A stretch of DNA of 64,000 nt from Candidatus Didemnitutus sp. (GCA_023701285.1 JAMPXH010000006.1:1-64000); one strand, 5' to 3'; positions 1-10,050 are shown, counted from the stretch's first letter. The notes: generated by a model not told the origin, from the letters alone. Program-made: numbers and translations.

Positions 1-1039
<1,039 letters not shown>

Positions 1040-1054
1040 GGGGGGAAGAGATTT

Positions 1055-1145
1055 GGGACACAGAGGAAAGACAGGAGGCGGCACAGAGGTCACAGAGTTG
1101 CCTCCATCTCCGGTTTTTCTCTGTGGCTCTCCGTGTCCTCTGTGG
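1055..1145. repeat. CACAGAG-type intergenic repeat
   Basis: The spacer between the CoA-transferase and the thiolase is built from reiterated CACAGAG/CTCTGTG words: GGGACACAGAG and CACAGAGGTCACAGAG on the left, CTCTGTGGCTCTCCGTGTCC and CTCTGTGG on the right. The halves are partly inverted and could fold into a long imperfect hairpin. I believe similar words occur between genes in many environmental genomes, but whether this is a mobile or merely expanded repeat cannot be told from one copy. Confidence 0.5.
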
Positions 1146-1151
1146 CGAAAA

Positions 1152-2330
1152 TCATAAGAGCTCGACACAGGCGGCGAGGCCCTCGCCACCGCCGATGCAG
1201 ATGGCGGCGACGCCGCGCTTCAGGCCGCGTTGCCGGAGCGCGTGGATGAGTGTCACGAGGATGCGCGCTCCGCTGGCGCCGATCGGGTGGCCGAGCGCGA
1301 TGGCGCCGCCGTGCACGTTGAGCTGGTCGTGCGGCACGCCGAGCTCGCGCATGAACGCCATCGGCACGACCGCGAAGGCCTCGTTCACTTCCCAGAGGTC
1401 GACGTCGGAGACTTTCCAACCGGCGGCGGCGAGCGCCTGCTGCGCGGCGGGCACGGGCGCGGTGGTGAACCAGACCGGGTCCTGCGCCGCGGCGCCGAAG
1501 GCGACGAGCTTCGCGATGGGCTTCAGGCTTTGCGCCGCGGCGTGTGTGGCAGTGGTGACGACGAGTGCGGCGGCGCCGTCGTTGATCGAGGAGGCGTTGG
1601 CGGGCGTGATGGTGCCGTCTTTCTGAAAGGCGGGCTTCAGCTGCGGGATCTTGTCGTATTTCACCTTCGCCGGGCCCTCGTCGTGCTCGACCTTCGTCGT
1701 GTTGCCCTTGGCGTCGGCGATTTCCACGGGGGTGATTTCGGCGGCGAAGCGGCCTTCCTTCTGCGCGGCGTTGGCGCGCTGGAACGAGGCGATGGCGAAG
1801 GCATCCTGCTGCTCTCGCGTGAAGGCGTAGTGCGCGGCGCACTTCTCCGCGCAGTTGCCCATGTGGAGATTGTTATACGGGTCCCACAGGCCGTCGTGGA
1901 TCAGCGAGTCGACGAGCTGGCCGTGGCCGAGGCGGTAACCGTCGCGCGCCTTCGGGAGCAGGTAGGGCGACTGCGACATGTTTTCCATGCCGCCGGCGAT
2001 GAAGAGCGTGCCCATGCCGGCGTGGAGCGAGTGCGCGGCTTGCATCACGGCCTGCAGGCCGGAACCGCAGACCTTGTGGATCGTGACGGCGCGCGCCGAT
2101 TGCGGCAGGCCGGCGTGGATCGCGGCTTGGCGCGCGGGCGCCTGGCCTTGGCCGGCCTGGAGCACGTTGCCCAGCAGCACGTCGGTGACGCCGGCGGGCG
2201 CGAGGCCGGCCTGCGCCAGCGCGCCCTTGATGGCCGTCGCGCCGAGACGCGAGGCCGGGACGGATGCGAGGCCGCCTTGGAAGGACGCGAGCGGAGTGCG
2301 CGTTGCGGAAAGAATGACGATGTTGCTCAT
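1152..2330 (-). CDS. Acetyl-CoA C-acetyltransferase (thiolase)
   Basis: Interconverts acetoacetyl-CoA and two acetyl-CoA; with the downstream CoA-transferase it makes an acetoacetate-using (or ketone-body-forming) pair. At 392 residues it has normal thiolase length. All three catalytic elements are visible: nucleophile Cys88 in HKVCGSG, His348 in ALGHPIGASG, and Cys378 in CIGGGEG. The SINDGAAA segment of the CoA-binding loop is present. The start is the ATG giving MSNIVILSATRTP, the usual N-terminus of the AtoB/PhaA group. The sequence alone does not separate degradative from biosynthetic use; no PHB synthase or acetoacetyl-CoA reductase is nearby. Confidence 0.93.
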   Translation of the reverse strand: MSNIVILSATRTPLASFQGGLASVPASRLGATAIKGALAQAGLAPAGVTDVLLGNVLQAGQGQAPARQAAIHAGLPQSARAVTIHKVCGSGLQAVMQAAHSLHAGMGTLFIAGGMENMSQSPYLLPKARDGYRLGHGQLVDSLIHDGLWDPYNNLHMGNCAEKCAAHYAFTREQQDAFAIASFQRANAAQKEGRFAAEITPVEIADAKGNTTKVEHDEGPAKVKYDKIPQLKPAFQKDGTITPANASSINDGAAALVVTTATHAAAQSLKPIAKLVAFGAAAQDPVWFTTAPVPAAQQALAAAGWKVSDVDLWEVNEAFAVVPMAFMRELGVPHDQLNVHGGAIALGHPIGASGARILVTLIHALRQRGLKRGVAAICIGGGEGLAACVELL

Positions 2331-2385
2331 GAAAAACTGAAGCCCGCCGCTGGGCCGCGCAGGGAGCCCTGCGGGCGATCCGGTC

Positions 2386-3852
2386 TTATTCCTTCCGCCG
2401 GAAATTGAAGGTGAGTTCCTCCACCTGCTCCGGCGCGGAGTCCCGGCTGAAGCCGCTCCAGACGATGCCGATGAGGATGGTAATCGTCGCCGAGATGGGC
2501 GAAAGCCAGAGGAACGAAACGTCGGTGAAGAAATTGATCACGAAGGCTGCCACCATGCCTGCCAGCATACCCCAGAATCCGGCGGTCGCCGTGATGCGAC
2601 GGCTCAGCATCCCGAGCATGAAGATGCCGGTCACGCTGCCGATGAAGAGACTGATCACCCGCGTCGTCGCTTCGAGCAGGTTGCCGAATTGGTCGCCGAA
2701 GCTGGCCAGCGTCGTGACGCCCACGCCGATCGCCAGCGTCATCCACCGGGCGCCCGTCACCGTGGAAGGCTGCTTCCGCCACAGTGGCACGAAGTCCGCC
2801 ATCGCGACGGTCGCGAGCGAATTCAGCACGACGCTGATGGCCGACATCGACGCGGAGAGCACCGCCGCGATGATCAGACCGCGCAGACCCATCGGCATCT
2901 CCTCGATGATGAATTTCGCATAGACGCGATTCGGATCTAGGGTGAGTCCGCCCTTCTCCGGGAACGCGGAGTAGAACCCGAACAACGTCGTGCCGATGAA
3001 AAACAGCGCGATGCCCACCGCGCTGGCGACGAGCATGGAGGTGATCATCGCCCAATTCGCGTGCCGGATGGACTTGGTCGTGAGGAAGCGCTGGATCTCC
3101 GCCTGATTGGAACCGAATTGGCTGATGAGCAGAAACGTGCCGCCGATGAGGCCGCCCCACACCGTGTAGGTCTCGGTCAGGCTGAAGGACCAATCGACGA
3201 ACTTGAGCCGCTCCGCCGCGTCCGCCGTCTGCATCACTTCCGCGAAACCTCCCGGCACCCGGCTCGCCACGAGGAAGATCGTCACGACGATGCCGGACAT
3301 CAGGATGCCGACCTGCAGCGTATCGGTCCAGATGACGGCCTTGATGCCGCCGATCAAGGTGTAGATCATCGTCCCCAGGCCCGTCGCGAACACGATCAGG
3401 TTGACCGGCAGGCCCGTGGCCTGCGCGACCACCAGCGAAGGCGCGTAGATCACGACCGCGAGGTAGCCGCATTTCGAAAGCAGGAAGAGCGCGCTCGCCA
3501 GCAGACGCACACGGCGGTCGAAGCGGCGCTGCAGGTATTCGTAGATCGAGTAGATGTTCAGCCGGAAAAAAATCGGCAGCATCACCACGGCGATGACCGC
3601 GATCGCAACCGGGATGCCCAACCGAATCTGGTGATAGCTGAAGTCACGGCTGAAGGCCAGGCCCGGCGCCCCGAGGTAGGCGACGCCGCTCACGATGGCT
3701 CCCACGCCGGAGCAGGCCGCCGCCCACCACGGGATGTTGCGATCGCCGAGGAAGTAATCCTTCAGCGATTTCTGTCCGCGCGCGCACGCGATGCCGATGC
3801 CGAAGACCACGGCCAGATAGACGACGATGATGGCGGAGTCGAAGAAGCTCAT
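2386..3852 (-). CDS. Sodium:solute symporter (SSS family), candidate sialic acid transporter
   Basis: Inner-membrane Na+-coupled importer of about 488 residues with roughly 13 hydrophobic segments. Family marks include KSLKDYFLGDRNIPWWAAA near the N-terminus, IYSIYEYLQRRFDRRVRLLAS, and IYTLIGGIKAVIWTDTLQ in the sixth to seventh segments. I chose the ATG giving MSFFDSAII over a TTG 18 bases upstream because it starts directly at the first membrane helix. It follows a sialidase-like gene by 70 bases on the same strand, and SSS symporters are one of the known classes of sialic acid importer, so Neu5Ac or a related sugar acid is the likely substrate. That substrate is inferred from neighbours, not from residues. 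Confidence 0.85.
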   Translation of the reverse strand: MSFFDSAIIVVYLAVVFGIGIACARGQKSLKDYFLGDRNIPWWAAACSGVGAIVSGVAYLGAPGLAFSRDFSYHQIRLGIPVAIAVIAVVMLPIFFRLNIYSIYEYLQRRFDRRVRLLASALFLLSKCGYLAVVIYAPSLVVAQATGLPVNLIVFATGLGTMIYTLIGGIKAVIWTDTLQVGILMSGIVVTIFLVASRVPGGFAEVMQTADAAERLKFVDWSFSLTETYTVWGGLIGGTFLLISQFGSNQAEIQRFLTTKSIRHANWAMITSMLVASAVGIALFFIGTTLFGFYSAFPEKGGLTLDPNRVYAKFIIEEMPMGLRGLIIAAVLSASMSAISVVLNSLATVAMADFVPLWRKQPSTVTGARWMTLAIGVGVTTLASFGDQFGNLLEATTRVISLFIGSVTGIFMLGMLSRRITATAGFWGMLAGMVAAFVINFFTDVSFLWLSPISATITILIGIVWSGFSRDSAPEQVEELTFNFRRKE

Positions 3853-3922
3853 CGGTTCAGACAAGGGCAACAGAGGGGGTGACGCATAAAGGGGTGGCCG
3901 CCTTCCGGGCGGACGCGGGAGA

Positions 3923-5161
3923 TCATGGCACGGCGCTCGCGCGGGGGATGAGACGGTCCATCTCGTCCAGGCGGAAACGCACGCTCACCACGGAATTTCG
4001 CTCGGGGCCGGGCCGGTATTTCACGTAGGTCGTGGCGACGACCGTGCCATCCGGGAGCATCTCGACCGCGGGATAGCCGCAATCCGCGCGCTTGTGGCTG
4101 TGCAGGAGTTTGAGCCGGTATTGCCCTTCGCGGCCCGCGATCAGGTCCTCATACGTGCCGACCCAGGCGACGAAGTGATTGCGTGTCGCGCTGCCGTGTC
4201 CCGTATCCCGGAAACACACGACCAACCGGCCATCCGGGGCGAACTTCGCCACATGCCGGTCGCCGTGCAGGCTGGCCGGCAGAGGAGTCGGCTCCGACCA
4301 CGTGCGGCCTTCGTCCACGCTCGTCATCATCAACGACACGCGCTTCACGTTCTCGCGCATCAGGCAGACGAGCGTCTTCCCGTCCGGCGATCGAAACACC
4401 CACGGCTCGCACGGGCGCAGACCCGGGAGATCCAGCACGATGCGCCACGGCGTCCACGTCAGCCCACCGTCGGTGGACAGACTCTGCGCGAGCACGTTGG
4501 ACTTGGGGTCGCTCGCGTCGCCGGGCCGGCGGATGTTCGTGACGCCCAGCAACGCCTTGCCGTCGTCGATTGGCACGATGCACGAGAACGGCATCACGCC
4601 ACTGACCAGATCCATGCGCGCCATCTCCGACCACGTGGCGCCGTCGTCCTCCGAGTAGGCGCGATACATGTGATTGTCCGGTCCCTTGCCCGCATAAAGA
4701 TCGGCCGGTCCGTTGCCGGCGAAAACCACCAGCCGCGCGCGGCCGACCGGATCCGTGAGCCGGTAGAGCGTCGGGCAGTTTTTCACCGAGCGCCAGCTTT
4801 CGGGCACATCCAACAGCCGGCTCCAAGTCAGCCCGCCGTCGTCACTACGCTTCAGCGGACCGCACTGCCCGCCGTGATCATAGGTCCAGACGGCGAACAT
4901 CGTCTTTCCATCGGGCAGCAGCACGGTGGTCGGATGTCCTTGATAAACGATGTCCGTCCCTTGCGCGATGACGACATGGCGCGAGACATCGCCTGACAGA
5001 TCGATCGAAGGGAGAGGACTGGAGGCACGCGCCACGACTGGAGCGACAAAGACGGCTGCGGCGAAACCACAGGCCAGCGCACCTGCAACGCCCATCCAGA
5101 GCCGGCGTGCGATCCGCCCGTTGCATGATGGCGATCCTAGCGTGGAAGTGACGGTGGACAT
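3923..5161 (-). CDS. Secreted BNR/Asp-box glycosidase, sialidase-like
   Basis: About 412 residues with a signal-like N-terminus (RRLWMGVAGALACGFAAAVF). The start MSTVTSTLG is chosen because upstream ATGs give unlikely sequence. Four Asp boxes (SDDGGLTW, SEDDGATW, STDGGLTW, SVDEGRTW) mark a six-bladed propeller of sialidase type. Likely active-site elements are kept: a glutamate in CEPWVF, arginines in LMREN and CFRDTG, and a tyrosine in ADCGYPAVE. The N-terminal FRIP motif that supplies the first arginine of the sialidase triad is replaced by YQGHP, so the substrate may not be a classical sialoside. It closely resembles the propeller domain of the large gene further upstream. Preceded by a predicted regulator site; the symporter follows. 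Confidence 0.78.
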   Translation of the reverse strand: MSTVTSTLGSPSCNGRIARRLWMGVAGALACGFAAAVFVAPVVARASSPLPSIDLSGDVSRHVVIAQGTDIVYQGHPTTVLLPDGKTMFAVWTYDHGGQCGPLKRSDDGGLTWSRLLDVPESWRSVKNCPTLYRLTDPVGRARLVVFAGNGPADLYAGKGPDNHMYRAYSEDDGATWSEMARMDLVSGVMPFSCIVPIDDGKALLGVTNIRRPGDASDPKSNVLAQSLSTDGGLTWTPWRIVLDLPGLRPCEPWVFRSPDGKTLVCLMRENVKRVSLMMTSVDEGRTWSEPTPLPASLHGDRHVAKFAPDGRLVVCFRDTGHGSATRNHFVAWVGTYEDLIAGREGQYRLKLLHSHKRADCGYPAVEMLPDGTVVATTYVKYRPGPERNSVVSVRFRLDEMDRLIPRASAVP

Positions 5162-5530
5162 GGGGTTGGGATGAAAGGGAGGAAGCATTTCAAGGCTGGC
5201 GCAAATTCCGTGTATCGGTCTCATAAGTGGACCAACATCCGGACCCGCGCGTTGCCGTTCCCGATCTCACAGCGGACCACTCTCCAAGGCATCCGCTGCT
5301 CGCGCCCTTTCCGGAAAGAGTCAGCTTGTGACCAGCGGAAGTCCTTGTCGCGTTGATAATCGCAGTCGCGATGCGCGCCCTGCTCGCGGACGCAGGCATC
5401 GACGCTGTTCAGCGTCAGGAACGGATCACCGTAGCCTCCGAATTCCGAGCCGCTGTCCCCGGAGACGATCCAAGGAATGTTCGACCTTTGGTTCGCAATT
5501 TCGCCACCCGCTCCCTGCCGCTACCACAAC
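5162..5530. other. Intergenic stretch with promoter side of the sialidase-like gene
   Basis: The first 70 bases hold the 17-bp operator-like palindrome described separately. The rest, up to the stop codon of the SGNH hydrolase gene, has no open frame with credible protein features and no clear terminator stem with a T-run. It separates the five-gene catabolic run from the sialidase-like/symporter pair, which therefore probably has its own promoter here. Confidence 0.5.
5217..5233. promoter_or_regulatory. Predicted GntR operator, site 1
   Basis: GGTCTCATAAGTGGACC: outer arms GGTC/GACC-like around an A/T-rich centre, 56 bases upstream of the sialidase-like start. Two similar 17-mers lie before the TonB receptor and in the divergent promoter of the GntR gene. 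Shared columns read GGTYWCAWWANNNGACC, except that here the G of GACC is preceded by G rather than T or A. TATCGGT at its left edge is shared with site 3. Confidence 0.55.
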
Positions 5531-6721
5531 TCACCGCGCCGAGGGAGCCGCAGCCGCTTCCGATGCGCCCGACAGCATCCGGAGCGCGAGATTGCGCGCA
5601 ATCTCCGCAAAGCCCTCCGGCGAAGGATGCAGCAGGTCCGCACCGAGACCCGTCGGCTCGGTCAGCAGCGAACGTCCGTCGATATGCCGCACTTCCGGCA
5701 ACGCCAGTTCCGCGACGACCTCGCGCACGATGGTGCGAAACTCGGCCTGTTTGGCCGAGCCGTTCAGGTCGCGGAACGAGAGAAATTGATCCACCACCCA
5801 GATCCGCTTCGTCGGATGGGCCGCGGCGATCCGTGTCAGGAAATAACGCACCCGCGACCGGAACTCGTCGGCCGGAACCCGCGAGAGCAGATTCACGCCC
5901 AGCTCGAGCACGGCGAAATCCCAGTCGCTCCGCGCGGCGATCCAATCCGCCATCTGCGGCTCCAGGAAGGCCCCGGAGCCGAAGCCGAGATTGAGCGCAT
6001 CCACGCGCAGCATCCGGGCCAGCCGCGCCGGATAGGGATCGCCCGGGCGCACGCTGTCGTAGCCCTGCGTGATGGATGATCCGTAGGCGAGCAAGCGGCG
6101 CGCCGGCACTTGATCCGCCCGCGGCGGTGCGACGTCGCCCTCGATCGCCTGCACGCGCACTTCGACCCCATGCGGGAACACCACGCGCACCAACCCCGCA
6201 TCGAAGCCCACGCGCTCGCGCGCCGCTCCGGCGACGAGCAGCGCCTCGAGTTTCGGGCGCTCGATCAGGACCTCCGTCCACTCCTCGTGCAGCACCACGG
6301 TGCGCACGAGAAAGTCGCCTTGGCGGACTTCGACAAACACGGGCGCCGTGCGTCGATGCGCGCTACGCGCGTCGACGTAGCATAGGATCACCTTGGCCTG
6401 CGCCCCCACCAGATTGAACCGCAACTCCACGCCGGCCGGACACGCGGAGCCTTTTTGCGCGGCGGGATTCAGATGCTCGCGCACCGCGGCCGGCACCCGT
6501 TGCAAACGGAAGCCGCCGCCGTCGCTGGCCGGCACCGGGACGATCTCCGCGACGTTGTGCCAGGCCACGTTCGCGAAAGGGGCAGCGGCGTCCGGTCGCG
6601 CGGCTTCGTTTCCCAGCAGAAATGAAGTCGTCAGCAGCAGACCGAACCACAGCCAGACGCGACGGCACGCGGCCCCCGCGCTCCGCACCGGACTGCGATG
6701 CGCTGGCGATCGCAGGCTCAT
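5531..6721 (-). CDS. Secreted SGNH/GDSL esterase, possible sialate O-acetylesterase
   Basis: 396 residues: signal anchor (VWLWFGLLLTTSFLLGNEA), an N-terminal beta-rich domain to about residue 200, then an SGNH hydrolase domain. All four blocks are visible: the serine in YGSSITQG, the glycine in LGFGSGAFLEP, the asparagine in LELGVNLL, and the Asp-His pair in GADLLHPSPEG. The two-domain layout resembles carbohydrate acetylesterases. Its start overlaps the stop of the ROK kinase gene by four bases (ATGA), so it is the last cistron of the amino-sugar run. Removing O-acetyl groups from the imported or cell-surface sugar is the natural role; sialate O-acetyl groups are an inference from context. 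Confidence 0.78.
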   Translation of the reverse strand: MSLRSPAHRSPVRSAGAACRRVWLWFGLLLTTSFLLGNEAARPDAAAPFANVAWHNVAEIVPVPASDGGGFRLQRVPAAVREHLNPAAQKGSACPAGVELRFNLVGAQAKVILCYVDARSAHRRTAPVFVEVRQGDFLVRTVVLHEEWTEVLIERPKLEALLVAGAARERVGFDAGLVRVVFPHGVEVRVQAIEGDVAPPRADQVPARRLLAYGSSITQGYDSVRPGDPYPARLARMLRVDALNLGFGSGAFLEPQMADWIAARSDWDFAVLELGVNLLSRVPADEFRSRVRYFLTRIAAAHPTKRIWVVDQFLSFRDLNGSAKQAEFRTIVREVVAELALPEVRHIDGRSLLTEPTGLGADLLHPSPEGFAEIARNLALRMLSGASEAAAAPSAR

Positions 6722-8124
6722 GCTTTTTTCAGGGACGGGAGACTGGCGGCCGCGACGGCTTGGCCGTGGCGCTTCTCCTGTTCAGACGGCGTGTGGAAGC
6801 CGATCGCCTCGGCCAGTTCCTGAAATTCCTCCCGCAATACCTGCCGCGCCCGCTCGAGCATGAGCTCACCGCCGGTCCCGGTGGTCACGCGACCGAGCAG
6901 CAGCAGATGACGCATGGCGTAGAAATCCGCGAAGTGCGCGACCGTGTAGCCGAGATAGACGCCGATGGTTTCGTAGATCGCACGCGCGCGCGCATCGCCG
7001 GACTTCATCGCGGACTGCACGGCGACCAACTGCTCGGGCATGCCCAGCTCCGGCGGGAAATCGAAACCAGCCACGCGCGCCAGCCGCGCCACGCCCTGCT
7101 GCGAGAAATACTGCACGCCACAACCGACATCGCCGGACCACTCGTCCCGCGGCGCATCCGGACGATAGTCGACCGGCGCGAAGGCGAGCTCGTTGAGCCA
7201 GGGCGTGATCGAGCCCTCCGGCGTCACATAGCCGGCGGCGAGGCTCGTGCCCATGGCAATGCCCAGCACGGCGTTGTCGCGCAGCCACATCGAACCGGCC
7301 AGCGCTGTGACCTCACCGTCGTTCGCGACGTCGAACGGGATGCCTCCCCAAGCTTTTTGCAGGGTGAAGAACATGCCGCGAATATCGCTCTCGAAGCGAT
7401 CCGGCGGCACGCCGCGGAAGAGCGACGCCGCGCGCACCTCGTTGTTCACATAGGTGCCCGCCGCGCTGCCGCCGATCGCATCCACCCGCGGCAGATGCGC
7501 CGCCGCGCGCCGCAGGCTGTCCTGCACGCCGTCGAGATGGTAGCGCGGATCGCTCTGGAAATACGGGCTCCACGCAATCTCCTCGGAATAGACGACCCGG
7601 CCGTCGATCAACGCCGCCGCCTTGCGGTCGCTGCCGCCAAGGTCGAAGCCGATCCGGCAACCCTCGAGATGACGCCCGAGCGAGAGCTCCATCTCCGTCG
7701 CGACCGGCAAAGCTTCGGGCGCGCAGCCTTTCACTCCGAATGACTGCCGGTAGATCCGGCCGCCGATCAATTCCTGGTCGAAGGCGCGCGCGCCGCCCGC
7801 ACTGTAGATCGCGGCCAGCGACTCCACGAGTTCGTCCGCTCCCGCCACGAAGACGCGCGCCGCACCTTTCTGCCAGAGCAGGAATTTCAGCAGCCGTTCG
7901 ACGTAGGTCAGCGTCAGGACGGCCGCCGGATGACCGGCGGAGAGAACCCGGTCGTGATGCAGGGACACCGAACCGACCTCGCGCACCAGCGCCAGCACGA
8001 GCGGACGCGAGGCGCGGTCGGCGGCGACGAGCTGGCGGTATTGCCGGTTCCAGAGCACTGCCGGCCTGAAATCCGGATCAAGCGGAGGACGCTGGCGCGG
8101 CGCGGAGGACAACAGGGAGTTCAT
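6718..8124 (-). CDS. ROK-family sugar kinase (GlcNAc/ManNAc kinase candidate)
   Basis: 468 residues, longer than typical 300-residue ROK kinases because of a roughly 150-residue N-terminal extension. The ATP-binding phosphate-1 motif is IGFDLGGSDRKAAALI, phosphate-2-like is GIAMGTSLAAG, and NDGEVTALAG matches the usual NDANAAALAE segment carrying the catalytic Asp region. The canonical ROK zinc cluster (CxCGxxGC) is not seen; only DVGCGVQYFSQQG stands in that place. The ATG overlaps the stop of the NagB-LmbE gene by four bases. Placed after the 2-epimerase, it would phosphorylate GlcNAc to GlcNAc-6-phosphate in the cytoplasm. The variant motifs mean activity should be treated as probable, not certain. 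Confidence 0.75.
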   Translation of the reverse strand: MNSLLSSAPRQRPPLDPDFRPAVLWNRQYRQLVAADRASRPLVLALVREVGSVSLHHDRVLSAGHPAAVLTLTYVERLLKFLLWQKGAARVFVAGADELVESLAAIYSAGGARAFDQELIGGRIYRQSFGVKGCAPEALPVATEMELSLGRHLEGCRIGFDLGGSDRKAAALIDGRVVYSEEIAWSPYFQSDPRYHLDGVQDSLRRAAAHLPRVDAIGGSAAGTYVNNEVRAASLFRGVPPDRFESDIRGMFFTLQKAWGGIPFDVANDGEVTALAGSMWLRDNAVLGIAMGTSLAAGYVTPEGSITPWLNELAFAPVDYRPDAPRDEWSGDVGCGVQYFSQQGVARLARVAGFDFPPELGMPEQLVAVQSAMKSGDARARAIYETIGVYLGYTVAHFADFYAMRHLLLLGRVTTGTGGELMLERARQVLREEFQELAEAIGFHTPSEQEKRHGQAVAAASLPSLKKA

Positions 8125-10031
8125 CGCACCGGCCAGAGTTGGAAGGCTTCGAGCGCCTCGTATTCGGCCAGGCCGAGTTTGTCGTAGGTGTCGGCCAAGG
8201 CGCGGTTGTGCGCCTCCGCCTGCTGCCAGAATTCGCGCGGTTGGCCGCTCGAGATCGGACGCTGGCTGCGTTGCGACTTGTGCCGGTAGATGGCCTGGAG
8301 TTTCTGCGCCAGCTCCACGGGACTGAGCGGCACCGCCATGCGGATCTCCGCCGGGTCCCACGGCCCCTTCATGTCGCGATAAAGCCACACCCGGCAACCT
8401 GCGCGCCAAGACGCATTCGCGGCGTTGGCGAACGCCCGCGTCAGAATCTCGAAGCCCACCGCGGCCACCGAACCTGGATCGCCCGAGTAACCGGTCGCGA
8501 ACACCTGGTGCGGCTGGATCTCCGTCAACACGGCCGCCACGGCGCGGACATCCGCCTCGCCGATGTGAAACTGCCGGTAGCGCCCGTTCTCGTAGAAAGG
8601 CAGGTCGAGGAACCGCGCGCGCCCGGTGGCCACACCGCACACTTGCAGCGCCTCGCGCGCTTCACCGCGACGCAGCAATCCCTTCAAACGCCGAACCTCC
8701 GGCGGGTCGATCTGTCCGGCCTTTTTCGCCTGCAGTTGCTGGCGCACCTGCGCGATGAAACTTTCGCCCGCCGCATCGCCGCCATGAGCTGCCGTCTCGG
8801 CGATCAACTCCGCCGCGGCCGCGGCCTCCTCATCGGAGACGCCGAAACTGCCGGAGGTCAAATAGACGATGGTCACCTCGTGGCCTTGGTCGACCAAGCG
8901 GCGCAAAGATCCACCCATGCCCACCACGTCGTCCGAAGGTTCCGGGCTGAACACAATCACGCGTTTCACGGCCGGCTCGGCCCGCTCCGGGCGGTTCGTG
9001 TCATCGGTCCCCGGCTTGCCTCCGGGCCACCCGGTGATCGTGTGCTGCAAGCGATTGAAAGCCTCGATGTTCACGCCGTAAGCGGAGCCGCGCTCGGTCA
9101 GCAGATCCGCCAGACCGTGCTCGCTGTAGTCGGCATCGACGAGTTTGAGCAACGGCTTGCCGAGCGTGGCCGAGAGCCAAGTCACCGCCCGCAGCGTGGT
9201 GGCGGGCGTCCACTCGACGCGACCGACCAGCCACGGATAACGAAAACGCGTCAGCTCGCCGGCCGCCGCTTCGTCCAAATGAACTTCCACGGCTGCGTGC
9301 CCCTGCAGAAAGCTCGCAGGCAGCGACTCGCGCACCGGACCTTCGATCGCCTCGGCGACGATGGTCGCCTTGGCGCGGCCCCAAGCCATGAGGACGATCC
9401 GGCGCGCTTCCAAGATCGTGCCCACGCCCATCGTGATCGCGTGGCGCGGCACGTTCTCCTCGCCGAGGAAATCGCGCGCCGCGTCGTGCCGCGTCATCGC
9501 ATCGAGTGTGACCAGCCGCGTGCGCGATTCGCGGCCCGAGCCCGGCTCGTTGAAGCCGATGTGCCCCGTGCGGCCGATGCCGAGGATCTGCAAATCAAGC
9601 CCTCCGGCTTGGCGGATCTTCTCCTCGTAGGCCTGGCAGTCCGCGAAGACGCGCTCCCGCGGCACCATACCGTCGGGCACATGCACCCGCTCCGGCGCGA
9701 TGTCGATGTGCGCGAAGAGCTGCTCGTGCATGAAGCGCCAGTAGCTCTCCGGGTGCGTGCGCGGCACGCCGTAATACTCGTCGAGGTTGAAGGTGGTGAC
9801 ATCCCGGAAGCTCAGACCCTCCTCGCGGTGCAACCGGATGAGCTCGCGATAGAGCGGCACCGGCGTCGAGCCGGTCGCCAAGCCCAGCACTGTCGGCCGC
9901 CCCGCCGCGCGATTGCGCTCGATGAGCTGGCGGATCTCGCCGGCGAGTGCGCTGGCCGCAGCCGCCGGGCTGGCATGCACCCGCGTGCGCAGCCGCTCCT
10001 TCTGTTCCTCTTCCTGAATGGGATGTTTCAT
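8121..10031 (-). CDS. NagB-like glucosamine-6-phosphate deaminase fused to degenerate LmbE/PIG-L domain
   Basis: 636 residues starting at MKHPIQEEEQKERL; upstream in-frame sequence overlaps the 2-epimerase gene and is not protein-like. Residues 45-330 are the NagB isomerase/deaminase fold: ATGSTPVPLY phosphate loop, TFNLDEYYG with Asp84, and GIGRTGHIGFNEPGS with His157 and Glu162. The aspartate expected two residues before that histidine is Thr155. Residues 355-630 match the LmbE deacetylase fold of larger NagB2-type proteins known from Bacteroidota, but the metal motif HPDD is here EPSDD (364-368) and the second histidine motif (HGTH type) reads GSVA (520-523). The deaminase half should convert GlcN-6-phosphate to fructose-6-phosphate and ammonia; the deacetylase half looks inactive. 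Confidence 0.82.
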   Translation of the reverse strand: MKHPIQEEEQKERLRTRVHASPAAAASALAGEIRQLIERNRAAGRPTVLGLATGSTPVPLYRELIRLHREEGLSFRDVTTFNLDEYYGVPRTHPESYWRFMHEQLFAHIDIAPERVHVPDGMVPRERVFADCQAYEEKIRQAGGLDLQILGIGRTGHIGFNEPGSGRESRTRLVTLDAMTRHDAARDFLGEENVPRHAITMGVGTILEARRIVLMAWGRAKATIVAEAIEGPVRESLPASFLQGHAAVEVHLDEAAAGELTRFRYPWLVGRVEWTPATTLRAVTWLSATLGKPLLKLVDADYSEHGLADLLTERGSAYGVNIEAFNRLQHTITGWPGGKPGTDDTNRPERAEPAVKRVIVFSPEPSDDVVGMGGSLRRLVDQGHEVTIVYLTSGSFGVSDEEAAAAAELIAETAAHGGDAAGESFIAQVRQQLQAKKAGQIDPPEVRRLKGLLRRGEAREALQVCGVATGRARFLDLPFYENGRYRQFHIGEADVRAVAAVLTEIQPHQVFATGYSGDPGSVAAVGFEILTRAFANAANASWRAGCRVWLYRDMKGPWDPAEIRMAVPLSPVELAQKLQAIYRHKSQRSQRPISSGQPREFWQQAEAHNRALADTYDKLGLAEYEALEAFQLWPVR

Positions 10032-10050
10032 CGGTAGCGTGACCCGCCGC

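Noticed and set aside
3853-3870. TTG start for the SSS symporter
   Set aside because: It adds only six residues and has no better ribosome-binding sequence than the ATG at the first membrane helix.
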